Positions 12,401 through 21,312 of a DNA stretch of 64,000 bases are shown here, one piece after another (within the stretch, counting starts at the first letter, position 1; every line of letters begins with the position of its first letter). Source of the stretch: an uncultured Lachnospiraceae bacterium (GTDB lineage Bacteria > Bacillota > Clostridia > Lachnospirales > Lachnospiraceae); the NCBI GenBank assembly GCA_902786515.1, contig CADADA010000013.1, positions 1 to 64,000 of the forward strand, in the 5' to 3' direction. Under the pieces are notes generated by a model. It was not told the DNA's origin. It ran no database searches and saw only the letters and a program-made list of their open reading frames with translations. The position numbers were made by a program, and so were the translations under genes.

Positions 12401-13325
12401 TTATTTCACCGGTGGTCATGTCAATGACTTCTTCTGAAAGAATATGACCAACAATTCTGTTTTTAAAAGCTAACTTCTTATTAAATTTATACCTTCCCAC
12501 TTTTGCCAGATCATATCTTCTGGCATCAAAGAACATTCCTGCAATAAGCGACTCAGCACTCTCAACAGATAATGGTTCTCCCGGCCTTATCTTCTTGTAT
12601 AATTCAAGAAGGCCGTCCTGGTAATTATCAGAAGTATCTTTTTCAAACGTAGCCAATATCTTCGGTTCTTCACCAAAAAGCTCAGTAATCTCCGCATTTG
12701 TTCCGTAGCCTAAGGCTCTGATAAACACAGTAACAGGCACTTTTCTTGTCCTATCTACTCTGACATAAAAAACATCATTAGAGTCTGTCTCATATTCCAG
12801 CCACGCACCTCTGTTAGGAATAACCGTGCTTGAATATAACTCTTTTCCAATCTTATCATGTGCAACACCATAATATATACCAGGTGAACGTACCAACTGG
12901 CTTACGATAACACGCTCAGCACCATTAATCACGAAGGTACCTGTAGCTGTCATAAGCGGTAAATCACCCATAAAAATCTCGTGTTCACTGATTTCGCCCG
13001 TCTCCTTGTTGTGAAGTCTTACTTTAACTTTGAGTGGAGCAGCATAAGTAGCATCTCGCTCTTTGCACTCTTCAATCGAATACTTTACTTCATCTTCACA
13101 CAGTTGAAAATCCACGAACTCAAGGCTTAAATGTTCGCTGTAATCTTCAATTGGCGAGATGTCGTTGAAAACTTCTTTGAGTCCTTCATCCAAAAACCAC
13201 TGATATGAGTCTTTCTGAATCTCAATCAGGTTAGGCATTTCCAGTACCTCTTTTTGTCTGGCATAACTCATTCGGATACCTTTGCCTGCTTTTACCGGAT
13301 GTATTCTGTTATTCTCCATTGACAT
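9471..13325 (-). CDS. rpoB: RNA polymerase beta subunit
   Basis: This is the beta subunit of RNA polymerase, including the rifampicin region ([20 protein letters not shown], wild type at the usual resistance positions) and the C-terminal clamp region ([24 protein letters not shown]). It ends in a long acidic tail of Asp and Glu. The frame is open to 13382, but AAGGGGTG precedes two close ATGs (13325 and 13319), giving a protein of about 1284 residues; I prefer 13325. Upstream there is no rplJ/rplL: the promoter at 13398-13426 follows a polysaccharide operon. Confidence 0.98.
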   Translation of the reverse strand: MSMENNRIHPVKAGKGIRMSYARQKEVLEMPNLIEIQKDSYQWFLDEGLKEVFNDISPIEDYSEHLSLEFVDFQLCEDEVKYSIEECKERDATYAAPLKVKVRLHNKETGEISEHEIFMGDLPLMTATGTFVINGAERVIVSQLVRSPGIYYGVAHDKIGKELYSSTVIPNRGAWLEYETDSNDVFYVRVDRTRKVPVTVFIRALGYGTNAEITELFGEEPKILATFEKDTSDNYQDGLLELYKKIRPGEPLSVESAESLIAGMFFDARRYDLAKVGRYKFNKKLAFKNRIVGHILSEEVIDMTTGEIIAEAGTVVDEDLAIQIQNAAVPFVMIQTEERNVKVISNMAVDINAYVDFDCTELGVHEDVFYPVLATLIEENDNEDDLKDAIRRNIAELIPKHITKEDIIASINYNMHLEWGIGNSDDIDHLGNRRIRAVGELLQNQYRIGLSRMERVVRERMTTQDLEGVSPQSLINIKPVTAAVKEFFGSSQLSQFMDQNNPLGELTHKRRLSALGPGGLSRDRAGFEVRDVHYTHYGRMCPIETPEGPNIGLINSLASYARINQYGFIEAPYRKLDKSDPENPKVTDEVIYLTADEEDKYVVAQANEALDENGYFVSNNVSGRYREETSEFEKKKVDLMDVSPRMVFSVATSMIPFLQNDDANRALMGSNMQRQAVPLLTTEAPVIGTGMENKAAVDSGVCVVAKRAAVVERSTSKEITLRYDDDKSTETYKLIKFSRSNQSNCYNQRPIVYKGDHVEAGQVIADGASTSNGEIALGKNPLIGFMTWEGYNYEDAVLLSERLVRDDVYTSVHIEEYEAEARDTKLGPEEITRDVPGVGDDALKNLDERGIIRIGAEVRAGDILVGKVTPKGETELTAEERLLRAIFGEKAREVRDTSLKVPHGEYGIIVDAKVFTRENGDELSPGVNETVRIYIAQKRKISVGDKMAGRHGNKGVVSRVLPVEDMPFLPNGRPLDIVLNPLGVPSRMNIGQVLEIHLSLAAKALGLNVSTPVFDGADEKDIMDTLEMANDYVNGEWEDFKEKYKDYLDEGIMEYLGEHLDHREEWKGVPISRDGKVQLRDGRTGEFFDGKVTIGHMHYLKLHHLVDDKIHARSTGPYSLVTQQPLGGKAQFGGQRFGEMEVWALEAYGAAYTLQEILTVKSDDVVGRVKTYEAIIKGENIPEAGIPESFKVLLKELQSLALDVKVLKDDNTEVELMETIDYGDTDINSIIAGEDRRYDKEENLASMGYQEQAFEGEELVSVDEDDDYEDEDDEEVIEDFDSEE

Positions 13326-13397
13326 TTCACCCCTTGGTTCATAATATTGGGCATCTATTCGGAAACTTATCCAATTTTCCAAAATAGTGCATTTTCC

Positions 13398-13426
13398 ATG
13401 ATAGCACTAATAAGATTCTGTGTCAA
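13398..13426 (-). promoter_or_regulatory. rpoBC promoter
   Basis: TTGACA (13426-13421), a 17-base spacer and TATCAT (13403-13398) lie about 70 bp upstream of the rpoB start. They give rpoBC its own promoter rather than readthrough from the neighbouring polysaccharide genes. Confidence 0.85.
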
Positions 13427-13460
13427 GTAAATTTTTCCATATCCGGTTACATTTTTTTCA

Positions 13461-15344
13461 TTACAGACAGCAAGGCACAAGAATATACTGATAAATCATA
13501 CCCGCAAGTACAATAAAACAGCTCATAAGCACTAACTGATTATACCTGAACTCTGATATTCTCTCACATTTTATTCTTGCATTCTCAATAAGTAATACTA
13601 CAGGGAACATCAGCGGAATATAATACCTCGGCTGTACTCCGTTGATTTTATTCAGTCCGACAGGTGTAAAATCCAGATACAATGCCGTCCATATCAGACA
13701 TATAACACAAAAAACCACGCAGGCAAGTGCTATCTTTAAGCCTCTCTTAATCGGCAGATGGTGTTCCATTGATCCTTCCGTAAATGCCACAAACAATGTA
13801 ATTATAAGGCTAAGATAGAACAATACTCCTTTATCTCCCCCGAGATAAGCAAAAAACGTTCTGCTGTTTTTTCCAAGGAAGTATTCCGGTGCCGTTTTTA
13901 TCACTGTTCCAATAAGCAGTTCTGTGTATTCTACAGGATGAGACATGACAGAATTAAGCTGTCTGGTAACACTGGTGTCACCGCCTCTCTTATCTCCGCC
14001 GGATTCAACGCCTGATGCAGCATTCGTAACTGCAGGAAGTACAAATGTACTCATCATAACAAGGAAAACTATTACAATAGAAATCCTGAACATCCATTTT
14101 TGTTTCTTATCCAAAAACTTTTCCTTTGGTAAGAAGCATAAGAACAGCAAAAGAGGAATATATACAGCCTTTGCAAAACTTCCGATTGTCACCGTGCACA
14201 CTCCGGCGAGTATACGTTTCCAATTGATTTTCTCTTCTGCATCCGTAAATTCATTCACAATCATTACAAATCCGAAGGTAACCAGTCCTGTTACGTACGC
14301 ATCATACGAAAATGATGCCGCGATAAACAACGAGGTCGGCAGCAAACCAATAATCGTGAGTATGCGTTTTCCATGCTTTGCATATTTAACCGCCAGAAAC
14401 ATCCAGAAAATATATTGTATAAGATTAAGATACCTCGCAATCATAAGCCCGGTGGTAAAATCCATATTCGTCGCTCTCACAAGCCACAAAGCCAGTGTCT
14501 GAAGGAAGTACGCTCTGCCGGCATATGTTATGAAGCTGTTATCTTTCTCAACTTCTTTTACAATTTTTCCGCTCTCTTCCTCCTCATCAAGCATACCTCG
14601 TACAGCTTTTCGGTCTTCTACCGTATCAATCTCAGGTACATCAAGAGTTTTTAACCGCCATGCTGCCTCTGTATACGAAACCGTCTCTCCATATGAATAC
14701 ATATATGCCCTGTTAAAATGAATCTGCTCGTCCCATGACCTGAAGCTCTCAGGAAGAGAGACCACCATAATGCTTCCCATACAAAGTGCTATCATCAGAA
14801 AAGCATATTCAATTCTTTGTGTCACAAGCCTTCTGCATGTGAAAAATGTGTACATAAGTCCAAGTGAAAAGAATATAAAAAACAACCTGATAGAATTAAT
14901 ATTTTTCTCATTTTCAATTGTAATACTTCTGACAGATACATTTGACGGGTATATTATCTTAATCTTTTCAGTACAGGCATTGATATTAAGATTAGCCTCT
15001 GTCAGGTCACTGTAATACTTATCTTCAACGGTTTTATCATTTTTCCGGTTAAACCTGTTTTTGACTACCATCTTAATTTTATAACGGAAGTCATCTTTTG
15101 CATCAAATTCAATATGCATCTTCTTAATATACTTTGCATCAGTCACCAGAATGGCAGCCCTGTCATCCTCAAGTTTTCTGTCTGCAAAACCATCAGTATT
15201 CTCATCTTTTTCATAGTATGTGATTTTGTAATTCTTATGTGCAAAGGCACTCCTGTTGAACACGCACATTTCAATAATAATGCCTAAAATAACTATAGTA
15301 ACTGCAGCAATTCCATGCTTAATCAGTCTCTTCTTGAGCTCCAT
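13461..15344 (-). CDS. DUF2142 polytopic membrane protein
   Basis: The 627-residue integral membrane protein has an N-terminal helix (about 10-30), an extracytoplasmic domain (about 35-150) and roughly ten further helices. The loop SWDEQIHFNRAY, with acidic residues and His just outside the membrane, is the hallmark I recognise from DUF2142 proteins, which are GT-C-like in topology and often sit in surface polysaccharide clusters. GGAGGATATAG precedes the ATG. It is the last gene of the operon and overlaps the preceding gene by 26 bp. It could be a lipid-linked-sugar glycosyltransferase; the substrate is unknown. Confidence 0.8.
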   Translation of the reverse strand: MELKKRLIKHGIAAVTIVILGIIIEMCVFNRSAFAHKNYKITYYEKDENTDGFADRKLEDDRAAILVTDAKYIKKMHIEFDAKDDFRYKIKMVVKNRFNRKNDKTVEDKYYSDLTEANLNINACTEKIKIIYPSNVSVRSITIENEKNINSIRLFFIFFSLGLMYTFFTCRRLVTQRIEYAFLMIALCMGSIMVVSLPESFRSWDEQIHFNRAYMYSYGETVSYTEAAWRLKTLDVPEIDTVEDRKAVRGMLDEEEESGKIVKEVEKDNSFITYAGRAYFLQTLALWLVRATNMDFTTGLMIARYLNLIQYIFWMFLAVKYAKHGKRILTIIGLLPTSLFIAASFSYDAYVTGLVTFGFVMIVNEFTDAEEKINWKRILAGVCTVTIGSFAKAVYIPLLLFLCFLPKEKFLDKKQKWMFRISIVIVFLVMMSTFVLPAVTNAASGVESGGDKRGGDTSVTRQLNSVMSHPVEYTELLIGTVIKTAPEYFLGKNSRTFFAYLGGDKGVLFYLSLIITLFVAFTEGSMEHHLPIKRGLKIALACVVFCVICLIWTALYLDFTPVGLNKINGVQPRYYIPLMFPVVLLIENARIKCERISEFRYNQLVLMSCFIVLAGMIYQYILVPCCL

Positions 15345-16005
15345 CTATATCCTCCGTCTGTCCGTTATCTATAATTTCAATGTCTGACTCTGAATTCTCC
15401 TCTTCCTCAGGCTTTAATGCACTGCAGTAAACAGCAAAGCAGATAGCCGTAATAAGCACCATGTCCCATACATATGGCGCCTGTTTTGACTCTATCCTCG
15501 AAAACACTAAAAGATTATCCTCTTCCCTGTCACCATCAATAAGAGTTACTGACTTTTTATTCTCATCATTTTTTCCAAGCCACAATGTAATCTTCTCATC
15601 ATTCTTTAAATCTCCGGCACTTATAACGAGCCTGATTTTTCTGTCTCCCGTCTTTATACGTTTCGTCTTGATAAGAACCATTTCATTGTCTTCTATTCTT
15701 TCTGCCTTTACACTTCCGCTTCCTAAGAGTTCATTCGTATCATCATCAAAAACATCGAGCAAAATCCTGCCGCTTGTTGGTTTTTTTCCGTATGTCGCAA
15801 ACATAAACTCATATCCCGCAACTGTATCACCGGATGCACTATAAACATACTCAATCACAGTATCATTTTTAATAATTCCGGCATTTCCCTCTACGGAATA
15901 TTCTGAATCATCTATATTGTACACAGCTGTCTTTACCTGTGTTGAAACAAGGCACAAAACCGCCATAACAATACAAATGATTCCCAGTATTTTCTTAAGA
16001 TTCAT
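15319..16005 (-). CDS. Unknown membrane protein with extracytoplasmic beta-rich domain
   Basis: The 228-residue protein has an N-terminal helix (about 5-25), a beta-rich extracytoplasmic domain (about 30-185), a second helix (about 187-205) and an acidic cytoplasmic tail rich in Glu and Asp. I do not recognise a family. The outer domain is comparable in size and character to the first 150 residues of the DUF2142 protein just downstream, with which it overlaps. The two may act together. GTAGGAAT precedes the ATG. Confidence 0.7.
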   Translation of the reverse strand: MNLKKILGIICIVMAVLCLVSTQVKTAVYNIDDSEYSVEGNAGIIKNDTVIEYVYSASGDTVAGYEFMFATYGKKPTSGRILLDVFDDDTNELLGSGSVKAERIEDNEMVLIKTKRIKTGDRKIRLVISAGDLKNDEKITLWLGKNDENKKSVTLIDGDREEDNLLVFSRIESKQAPYVWDMVLITAICFAVYCSALKPEEEENSESDIEIIDNGQTEDIDGAQEETD

Positions 16006-16009
16006 ATTC

Positions 16010-16882
16010 CTACTTTAAATGCCATCCTTCTTTTATATATTGTGCAATTGCATCATGCCACTCTGCTGCTACATGATTTGTAGTAAGCTTTAACATATAG
16101 TTTTCCAGTACGGAATATGCAGGTCTCTTCGCAGATGCCGGGAACATCTTCTGGTAATCCTCGGTCGTTATGTGGTTTACCTTTGTCTCAGTATTTGTCA
16201 GTCTGAATATTTCATCCGTAAAATCAGCCCAGCTGCAGATACCCTCACACGTTCCATGGAATAAACCGTAATTATCTGTCCACAAAAGTGTCTCAATGAT
16301 ATCAGCAAGAACCTTTGTACTTGTAGGAGAACCAATCTGGTCACCCACAACATTTACCTCTGCATGATTCTTCGCAAGATTAAGCATTGTCTTAACAAAA
16401 TTCTTTCCATCTCCGTAAAGCCATGCCGTACGGATAATAAAATGTTTGTCCGAAAATTCCTTTACAAAATTTTCACCGGCCAGCTTTGTCGTTCCGTACA
16501 TGCTGTTAGGTGATGTGGCATCAAATTCCGTATAAGGTCTTGTTCCGTCGCCCGGAAATACATAATCTGTTGATACGTGAACAAGTTTTGTTCCTGCTTC
16601 TGTAGCGGCAATACTTAAGTTACGCGGTCCTATAGCATTAATCTTATAGGCAAGCTCCACCTCAGTCTCACATTTATCTACAGCAGTATAAGCAGCACAA
16701 TTAATAATTGCATAAGGATTTACTTCCTTCACCATCTTAACTGTTGCATCAACATCTGTGATATCGAGCTCGCCGACATCTGTTCTTACAACCTCTATTC
16801 CGTCCATCGCATCATACATGTTGCTAATTTCCCTGCCTAACTGTCCGTTTGCTCCTGTTACTAATAATTTCTTTGTCATCAT
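16010..16882 (-). CDS. rfbD: dTDP-4-dehydrorhamnose reductase
   Basis: The 290-residue extended short-chain dehydrogenase catalyses the last, NADPH-dependent step of dTDP-L-rhamnose synthesis. It shows VTGANGQLGREI at the N terminus, the HVSTDYVFPGDG strand and the catalytic YGTTKLAGE (YxxxK). It overlaps the DUF2304 gene by four bases (ATGA), so it is translationally coupled. rfbA, rfbB and rfbC are not in this window and must be elsewhere if rhamnose is made. The family assignment is firm; a different deoxysugar is possible. Confidence 0.9.
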   Translation of the reverse strand: MMTKKLLVTGANGQLGREISNMYDAMDGIEVVRTDVGELDITDVDATVKMVKEVNPYAIINCAAYTAVDKCETEVELAYKINAIGPRNLSIAATEAGTKLVHVSTDYVFPGDGTRPYTEFDATSPNSMYGTTKLAGENFVKEFSDKHFIIRTAWLYGDGKNFVKTMLNLAKNHAEVNVVGDQIGSPTSTKVLADIIETLLWTDNYGLFHGTCEGICSWADFTDEIFRLTNTETKVNHITTEDYQKMFPASAKRPAYSVLENYMLKLTTNHVAAEWHDAIAQYIKEGWHLK

Positions 16883-17238
16883 AAATCCTCTCCTTCTTTT
16901 TTATTTTCCTTTTCTGTTTCCTTAATAGCAATTGCCTGAGTTAATTCCCTTATTTTATTTTCAAGCTGTGAAATCTTTATTGTCATGGAAAACTCTCTTA
17001 TCAGCAATATAAATATAAATACTAAAAATATAAAATTGACCGTTGAAAATACACCTATTGCCCCGGCTAAAAAATCAGCTATTCCCGGGAAAATGCCAAG
17101 AATGATAAGCACCAGTGCACATAAAATCCAAAAAAGCGAATCTTCAATCTGCACCTTCGCCTGTCGTATTCTCTTGATAATAAATAAAAATGTACCCACA
17201 GATACAATTAAAAGAATAATTCGAAATATATCAGACAT
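16879..17238 (-). CDS. DUF2304 small membrane protein
   Basis: This 119-residue protein has three hydrophobic helices and a charged coiled-coil C terminus (about 90-119), the layout of DUF2304. Such proteins commonly sit beside a GT2 glycosyltransferase of the polyprenyl-phosphate type, as here, where the GT2 gene ends directly upstream. It may be its membrane partner; no catalytic motif is visible. Confidence 0.8.
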   Translation of the reverse strand: MSDIFRIILLIVSVGTFLFIIKRIRQAKVQIEDSLFWILCALVLIILGIFPGIADFLAGAIGVFSTVNFIFLVFIFILLIREFSMTIKISQLENKIRELTQAIAIKETEKENKKEGEDL

Positions 17239-17985
17239 CTATGCATTTCCTGACCTTTCTTTTTCATTTCCCGACACATATCTTTTATCTCTTTTTCTGA
17301 AATTCTGTATTACCAGAATAGAGACAACCATATGTATCATATATTTTATAGAGCGAACCAGATTCAAATAACTCTCCCCTTCAATTCTCTCATCCATCTC
17401 TACCTGAACCTCAGAGATGCTTACCCCTTCTTTCAACAAATACGAAATCGTATCCGGCTCCGGTCCGTAATTCATATTTAATGCAAACTCTTTTAACATA
17501 GACCGGTTCAACATTCTCATTCCCGAAGTCGGGTCTTTTAATTTCTTACCCGTGGTCATAAAAATTGCCGTTGATATAATTCTGCTGCCAAACATTCTCG
17601 CCGTATGCGGCTTGTTTTCTTCAACAAATCTCGAACCGATGACAATGTCATACCCCTTCTTCATCTCTACGAGCATTTTATCTATATATTCTACCTTATG
17701 CTGGCCGTCAGCATCATATTGTATGGCGTATTGATAACCTCTCCGGTAAGCATATTTAAGTCCGGTCTGAAATGCACCGGCAAGGCCCAGATTGACAGGT
17801 AAATCAATCAAATGATATCCGTTCTTTCTGCAAATGCGTGCTGTGTTATCTTTAGAACCATCATTTACAACCACATAATCATATTCAGGATAATCACTAA
17901 TCACGTGATTAACCACTCTTTCTATACTTTTTTCTTCATTATACGCAGGTATAATTATCAACAATTCTTTCATATCAATTTCCAT
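17239..17985 (-). CDS. GT2 glycosyltransferase, dolichol-phosphate-mannose-synthase-like
   Basis: The 248-residue cytoplasmic GT-A enzyme starts with IIIPAYNEEKSI, has NDGSKDNT and the metal-binding DADGQH, and then RFVEENKPH. It lacks the large C-terminal membrane domain of some relatives, consistent with a separate DUF2304 partner. Enzymes of this type load a sugar onto polyprenyl phosphate for use by GT-C enzymes such as the DUF2142 protein. The first ATG overlaps the flippase gene end by 11 bp; a second ATG at 17973 is also possible. Confidence 0.85.
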   Translation of the reverse strand: MEIDMKELLIIIPAYNEEKSIERVVNHVISDYPEYDYVVVNDGSKDNTARICRKNGYHLIDLPVNLGLAGAFQTGLKYAYRRGYQYAIQYDADGQHKVEYIDKMLVEMKKGYDIVIGSRFVEENKPHTARMFGSRIISTAIFMTTGKKLKDPTSGMRMLNRSMLKEFALNMNYGPEPDTISYLLKEGVSISEVQVEMDERIEGESYLNLVRSIKYMIHMVVSILVIQNFRKRDKRYVSGNEKERSGNA

Positions 17986-19249
17986 GCCCTTTCGATAAGT
18001 TGCAAAAATATATTACAATTCCTACAAACACCGCACTTAATACAAACATTGATATTCCACAGGAAATCACTGCCCCCATCAATGCATAAGCCGGAACAAG
18101 CACTCTCGGAATCAATAATGCACATAAAAATCCGAGCGCATATCCCATCATCAGTAATCTCTGTTTTCTCATAACTGTTATCACATAATACATAAATGTC
18201 GCCGTAGCACTGATACCTCCGGTAAACATTACAAGTACAAGTTCTTTCTTAAGCTTCAGAATAATAGTTCTGTGATACAGAATACTTAATATGTCAGCGC
18301 CGATAAAATAAGCACCTAACATACTTACAACCGTCAAAAATACTATCCACAACACAATTCTTAATACTATCTTCTTAAACGGTTTCATCTGTCTTTCATT
18401 CCAGTACCTTGTCAAATCTGTAAGCAAAGGTCTGAAAGCAAACAGACTGAACAAATTTATCACAAATGCCGGCATGAATATAATTCCATAGGCATTCTGA
18501 ATTTCGTCCGAAAACGCCGCATCAATGGCATATTTAGGTGCATTATTCATGTACATATTAATAAATGCTGCGAAAAACAGAGGCAGTGCCTCTACAATCA
18601 GCCTTTTCAAGCCATTAAACGAAAAGCCGAATGTGAATGGAAAATATTTCTTTTTTAGCTGTAAATCAAATACTACAAATAAAAGTGCTGAAACTAAAAT
18701 CATCGAGCCTGATGCCGCCATCAGATTCTTTGTCAATGCAAGCACAACACCAAAGGTAATTGTCGACAAAACCGGCCTGAATGTGCTTGTCTTTCCCGAC
18801 AGGTCAATTCTATCGTGCTGCTGAAACATTCCGGCAAATACATCTGCAAATGCTTCAACCATCTTATACATACAGACAAGCCAGATAACTAATGCCTTTG
18901 TCGCAGGAAATCCTGTCACAATCACATATCCGGCTGACGCAATCATCATCACTACACATGTAATGATACGTAATGAAAAATAATTTGTAAAGGAAAACTT
19001 TTCATCTATATCGGTAGACTGCAAAGGTCTGATTTCAAAACCGCCAATTGTGTACATTAACTGTGCGTTTGAAAATGCAAAAGCAAAGACTCCTCCTGCC
19101 TTTTCTCCGGCTACCCAGTTCACAATAACTGCCAGAATCATGGATGACAAGGCATTGCAGAGGCTTCCCATCATATTCCAGAATACTTTTTGTTTTTGTG
19201 TTACACTATCTGCCAACTTTTTCATTCCCTTTCTGACCGGATAATTCAA
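17975..19249 (-). CDS. Wzx-type polysaccharide flippase
   Basis: The 424-residue polytopic protein has about twelve helices and fits the oligosaccharide flippase (MOP exporter) superfamily that moves undecaprenyl-linked repeat units across the membrane. It is embedded among glycosyltransferases. The open frame starts at a TTG (19249) inside the GT4 gene; an ATG at 19225 (MKKLADSV) is an equally credible start, so the N terminus is uncertain by eight residues. Confidence 0.8.
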   Translation of the reverse strand: MNYPVRKGMKKLADSVTQKQKVFWNMMGSLCNALSSMILAVIVNWVAGEKAGGVFAFAFSNAQLMYTIGGFEIRPLQSTDIDEKFSFTNYFSLRIITCVVMMIASAGYVIVTGFPATKALVIWLVCMYKMVEAFADVFAGMFQQHDRIDLSGKTSTFRPVLSTITFGVVLALTKNLMAASGSMILVSALLFVVFDLQLKKKYFPFTFGFSFNGLKRLIVEALPLFFAAFINMYMNNAPKYAIDAAFSDEIQNAYGIIFMPAFVINLFSLFAFRPLLTDLTRYWNERQMKPFKKIVLRIVLWIVFLTVVSMLGAYFIGADILSILYHRTIILKLKKELVLVMFTGGISATATFMYYVITVMRKQRLLMMGYALGFLCALLIPRVLVPAYALMGAVISCGISMFVLSAVFVGIVIYFCNLSKGHGN

Positions 19250-20384
19250 TAAGTCTCGCCGCCGTACTCTCCCATGTAAAATTATGCTTTAGTTCTTCAT
19301 AGGCTGTCTCTTTGGCATTTTCCATCCACACAGGGTCATTTAACGCCTTTTTAATGGCATCTCTTATCCTGTCCGCTTCATTATTCTTTAAAATCATACC
19401 ACTTACGCCGTCTTTAATCAATTCCCTTGCACCGCCATTGTAAGTAGTGATTACAAAACATTTTGCCGCAACAGCTTCAAGCACTGAAGTTGGAAATCCC
19501 TCTGACACAGATGGAAGGCAATAAATATCTGTCTCCTTTAATAAAGCCATAACGTGTTGGAAATCTATTCTTCCCAGTGGAATAATTCTAATATTTTCTT
19601 TTTTTAATGCCTGAGCTTTTTTTTTCATATTTTCAAATTCGGGACCATCACCTGCCATAAAAAGAATAATCTCACTATTAAGTCCGCTCACCGCTTCCAT
19701 CAGCTCATATATTCCTTTTTCAATCAGCATTCTTCCCGTAAATGTGATAACAACGGCATCTTTTTTTACATGGAAATCATTTCTGTAACTCTTCACGGGA
19801 TTTGCCATCAGCTCACAAACTTCATTTAAATCAATCGCATTATATAACACACCTTTTGATTTGATTCCAAAATGTGCTGACCACTCACAACATGCTTTCG
19901 AAACACCATAATAATCTTTGCAATAATGTTTAAGAACTGCTGTAATACCATGTTCATATATTTTTTCTGCAACATCAAAAATCCTGTTGTTAAAGGTCAG
20001 ATGACTTGTCCCATGCTCTAGAACTCCTGCTGCTATCCGGTTCTTGTAAGCAAACCTTGCACCATACAAAGACATGAGATAAAATCTGGTGTTAATCAAT
20101 ACGAAATCAAACCCTTTGCTTTTCAACTGTTTTTCTATTTGTGAAGTGTTTTTATCTGATTTTAACACAGGAAGTCTTCCCGACATCAGATTTATCGATG
20201 ACATTCGATAAATCTCAATCTGTTCCGAAACTTCATGTTCTTTTTGTCCTTCAGAAAGTGAGGTTACAACCGTCACCTCATGTCCCTTTGTTATCAGCTC
20301 TTTCGCAAGATAATAGGTATATCGCTCCACCCCTCCCATATGTGGGAGGTACTGGGCAGAAAAAATACAGAATCTATCAGCCAT
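19206..20384 (-). CDS. GT4 family glycosyltransferase
   Basis: The 392-residue GT-B enzyme has an N-terminal acceptor domain (QYLPHMGGVERYTYYLA) and a C-terminal nucleotide-sugar domain with FTGRMLIEKGIYEL, GDGPEFENM and the EGFPTSVLEA retaining-GT4 motif. It overlaps LicD by 8 bp and the flippase at its other end. It is likely one of the repeat-unit assembly enzymes; donor and acceptor are not readable from sequence. Confidence 0.88.
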   Translation of the reverse strand: MADRFCIFSAQYLPHMGGVERYTYYLAKELITKGHEVTVVTSLSEGQKEHEVSEQIEIYRMSSINLMSGRLPVLKSDKNTSQIEKQLKSKGFDFVLINTRFYLMSLYGARFAYKNRIAAGVLEHGTSHLTFNNRIFDVAEKIYEHGITAVLKHYCKDYYGVSKACCEWSAHFGIKSKGVLYNAIDLNEVCELMANPVKSYRNDFHVKKDAVVITFTGRMLIEKGIYELMEAVSGLNSEIILFMAGDGPEFENMKKKAQALKKENIRIIPLGRIDFQHVMALLKETDIYCLPSVSEGFPTSVLEAVAAKCFVITTYNGGARELIKDGVSGMILKNNEADRIRDAIKKALNDPVWMENAKETAYEELKHNFTWESTAARLIELSGQKGNEKVGR

Positions 20385-21240
20385 TTTCTATTCCATCCTT
20401 ATCAAAATCAACGATATACGCTACATGATTCACTCTCTTATCCTCAGGTGGCAGTTCCATATAATTACCATAATAATTCGTGAGATATTTGTCGTAGTTT
20501 CCCGGAAGTTTTACCTTTATCCCCTCAAATTCCATCTCTGCAAGAGGGAACAAATCTTCCATCTTCATCTTACTCTGCATCGGTTTAAGACAGTTGTAGC
20601 AGATAACACTTCCCGTATCTTTATCATTAGCAGATTTTGATATTTTCTCCATTTTTTCATACAGCCACCGTATTGACAAATGTGTAATCTTAAACACGTA
20701 ATGCGCCATAAAACATATTGCCTTCGCAATTTTTCCAATTACCCCTTTCATTGGAACCTCAGGATAAGGCGACCCGCATAAGAACAGTATTTTCGAAATC
20801 GTCCTGACCTTATGAATTTTTTTCTTTAACAATTCTTCATCTTCATCAGCATTATCAAAAACAAAAATGTCAATATGAAGGCAGAGTCTGCACTTCATTG
20901 TCCTTGAAAATTCAGGGACAAATTTTGTACCAAGCCTTTGAACTTTTATCACACCGCTTGCATAATTTTTCATCGTCTTCGGTGTGGTCACGTAATAATG
21001 GTCACTCATCTCTTTCTTTGCAATCTTTGCAAACTTTTCATAATCTTCTCTAAGCATCCCCACATCAATGTCATCATCCCACGGAATAAATCCCTGATGT
21101 CTTACAGCTCCGATTGCCGTACCCCAGCATATAAAATATTTTAAATCATACTTTTCACACACGGCAATAAAATCCTTTAATATGTGTAATTCTGCCCTCT
21201 TAAGTTTTTCAAGTGTATCTTTATCATATTGTCTTATCAT
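20377..21240 (-). CDS. LicD family phosphotransferase
   Basis: The 287-residue protein carries the LicD signature CWGTAIGAVRHQGFIPWDDDID. This is a nucleotidyltransferase-fold active site that transfers phosphocholine or similar phospho-groups from CDP-linked donors to surface glycans. It is the promoter-proximal gene of the polysaccharide operon. A phospho-substituent on the surface polymer is therefore likely; choline itself is only a guess. Confidence 0.88.
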   Translation of the reverse strand: MIRQYDKDTLEKLKRAELHILKDFIAVCEKYDLKYFICWGTAIGAVRHQGFIPWDDDIDVGMLREDYEKFAKIAKKEMSDHYYVTTPKTMKNYASGVIKVQRLGTKFVPEFSRTMKCRLCLHIDIFVFDNADEDEELLKKKIHKVRTISKILFLCGSPYPEVPMKGVIGKIAKAICFMAHYVFKITHLSIRWLYEKMEKISKSANDKDTGSVICYNCLKPMQSKMKMEDLFPLAEMEFEGIKVKLPGNYDKYLTNYYGNYMELPPEDKRVNHVAYIVDFDKDGIENG

Positions 21241-21276
21241 TTCATATATCCAATCCCTTCTCTCACAATCTTATAT

Positions 21277-21305
21277 ATTCTATGATATTTCATATGAAAT
21301 GTCAA
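21277..21305 (-). promoter_or_regulatory. Promoter of the polysaccharide operon with a palindrome in its spacer
   Basis: TTGACA (21305-21300), 17 bases, TAGAAT (21282-21277). The spacer contains the 12-bp perfect palindrome TTTCATATGAAA (21288-21299), a possible operator. Transcription would enter licD about 35 bp downstream and could cover all eight genes to 13461. Confidence 0.8.
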
Positions 21306-21312
21306 AGATGTT

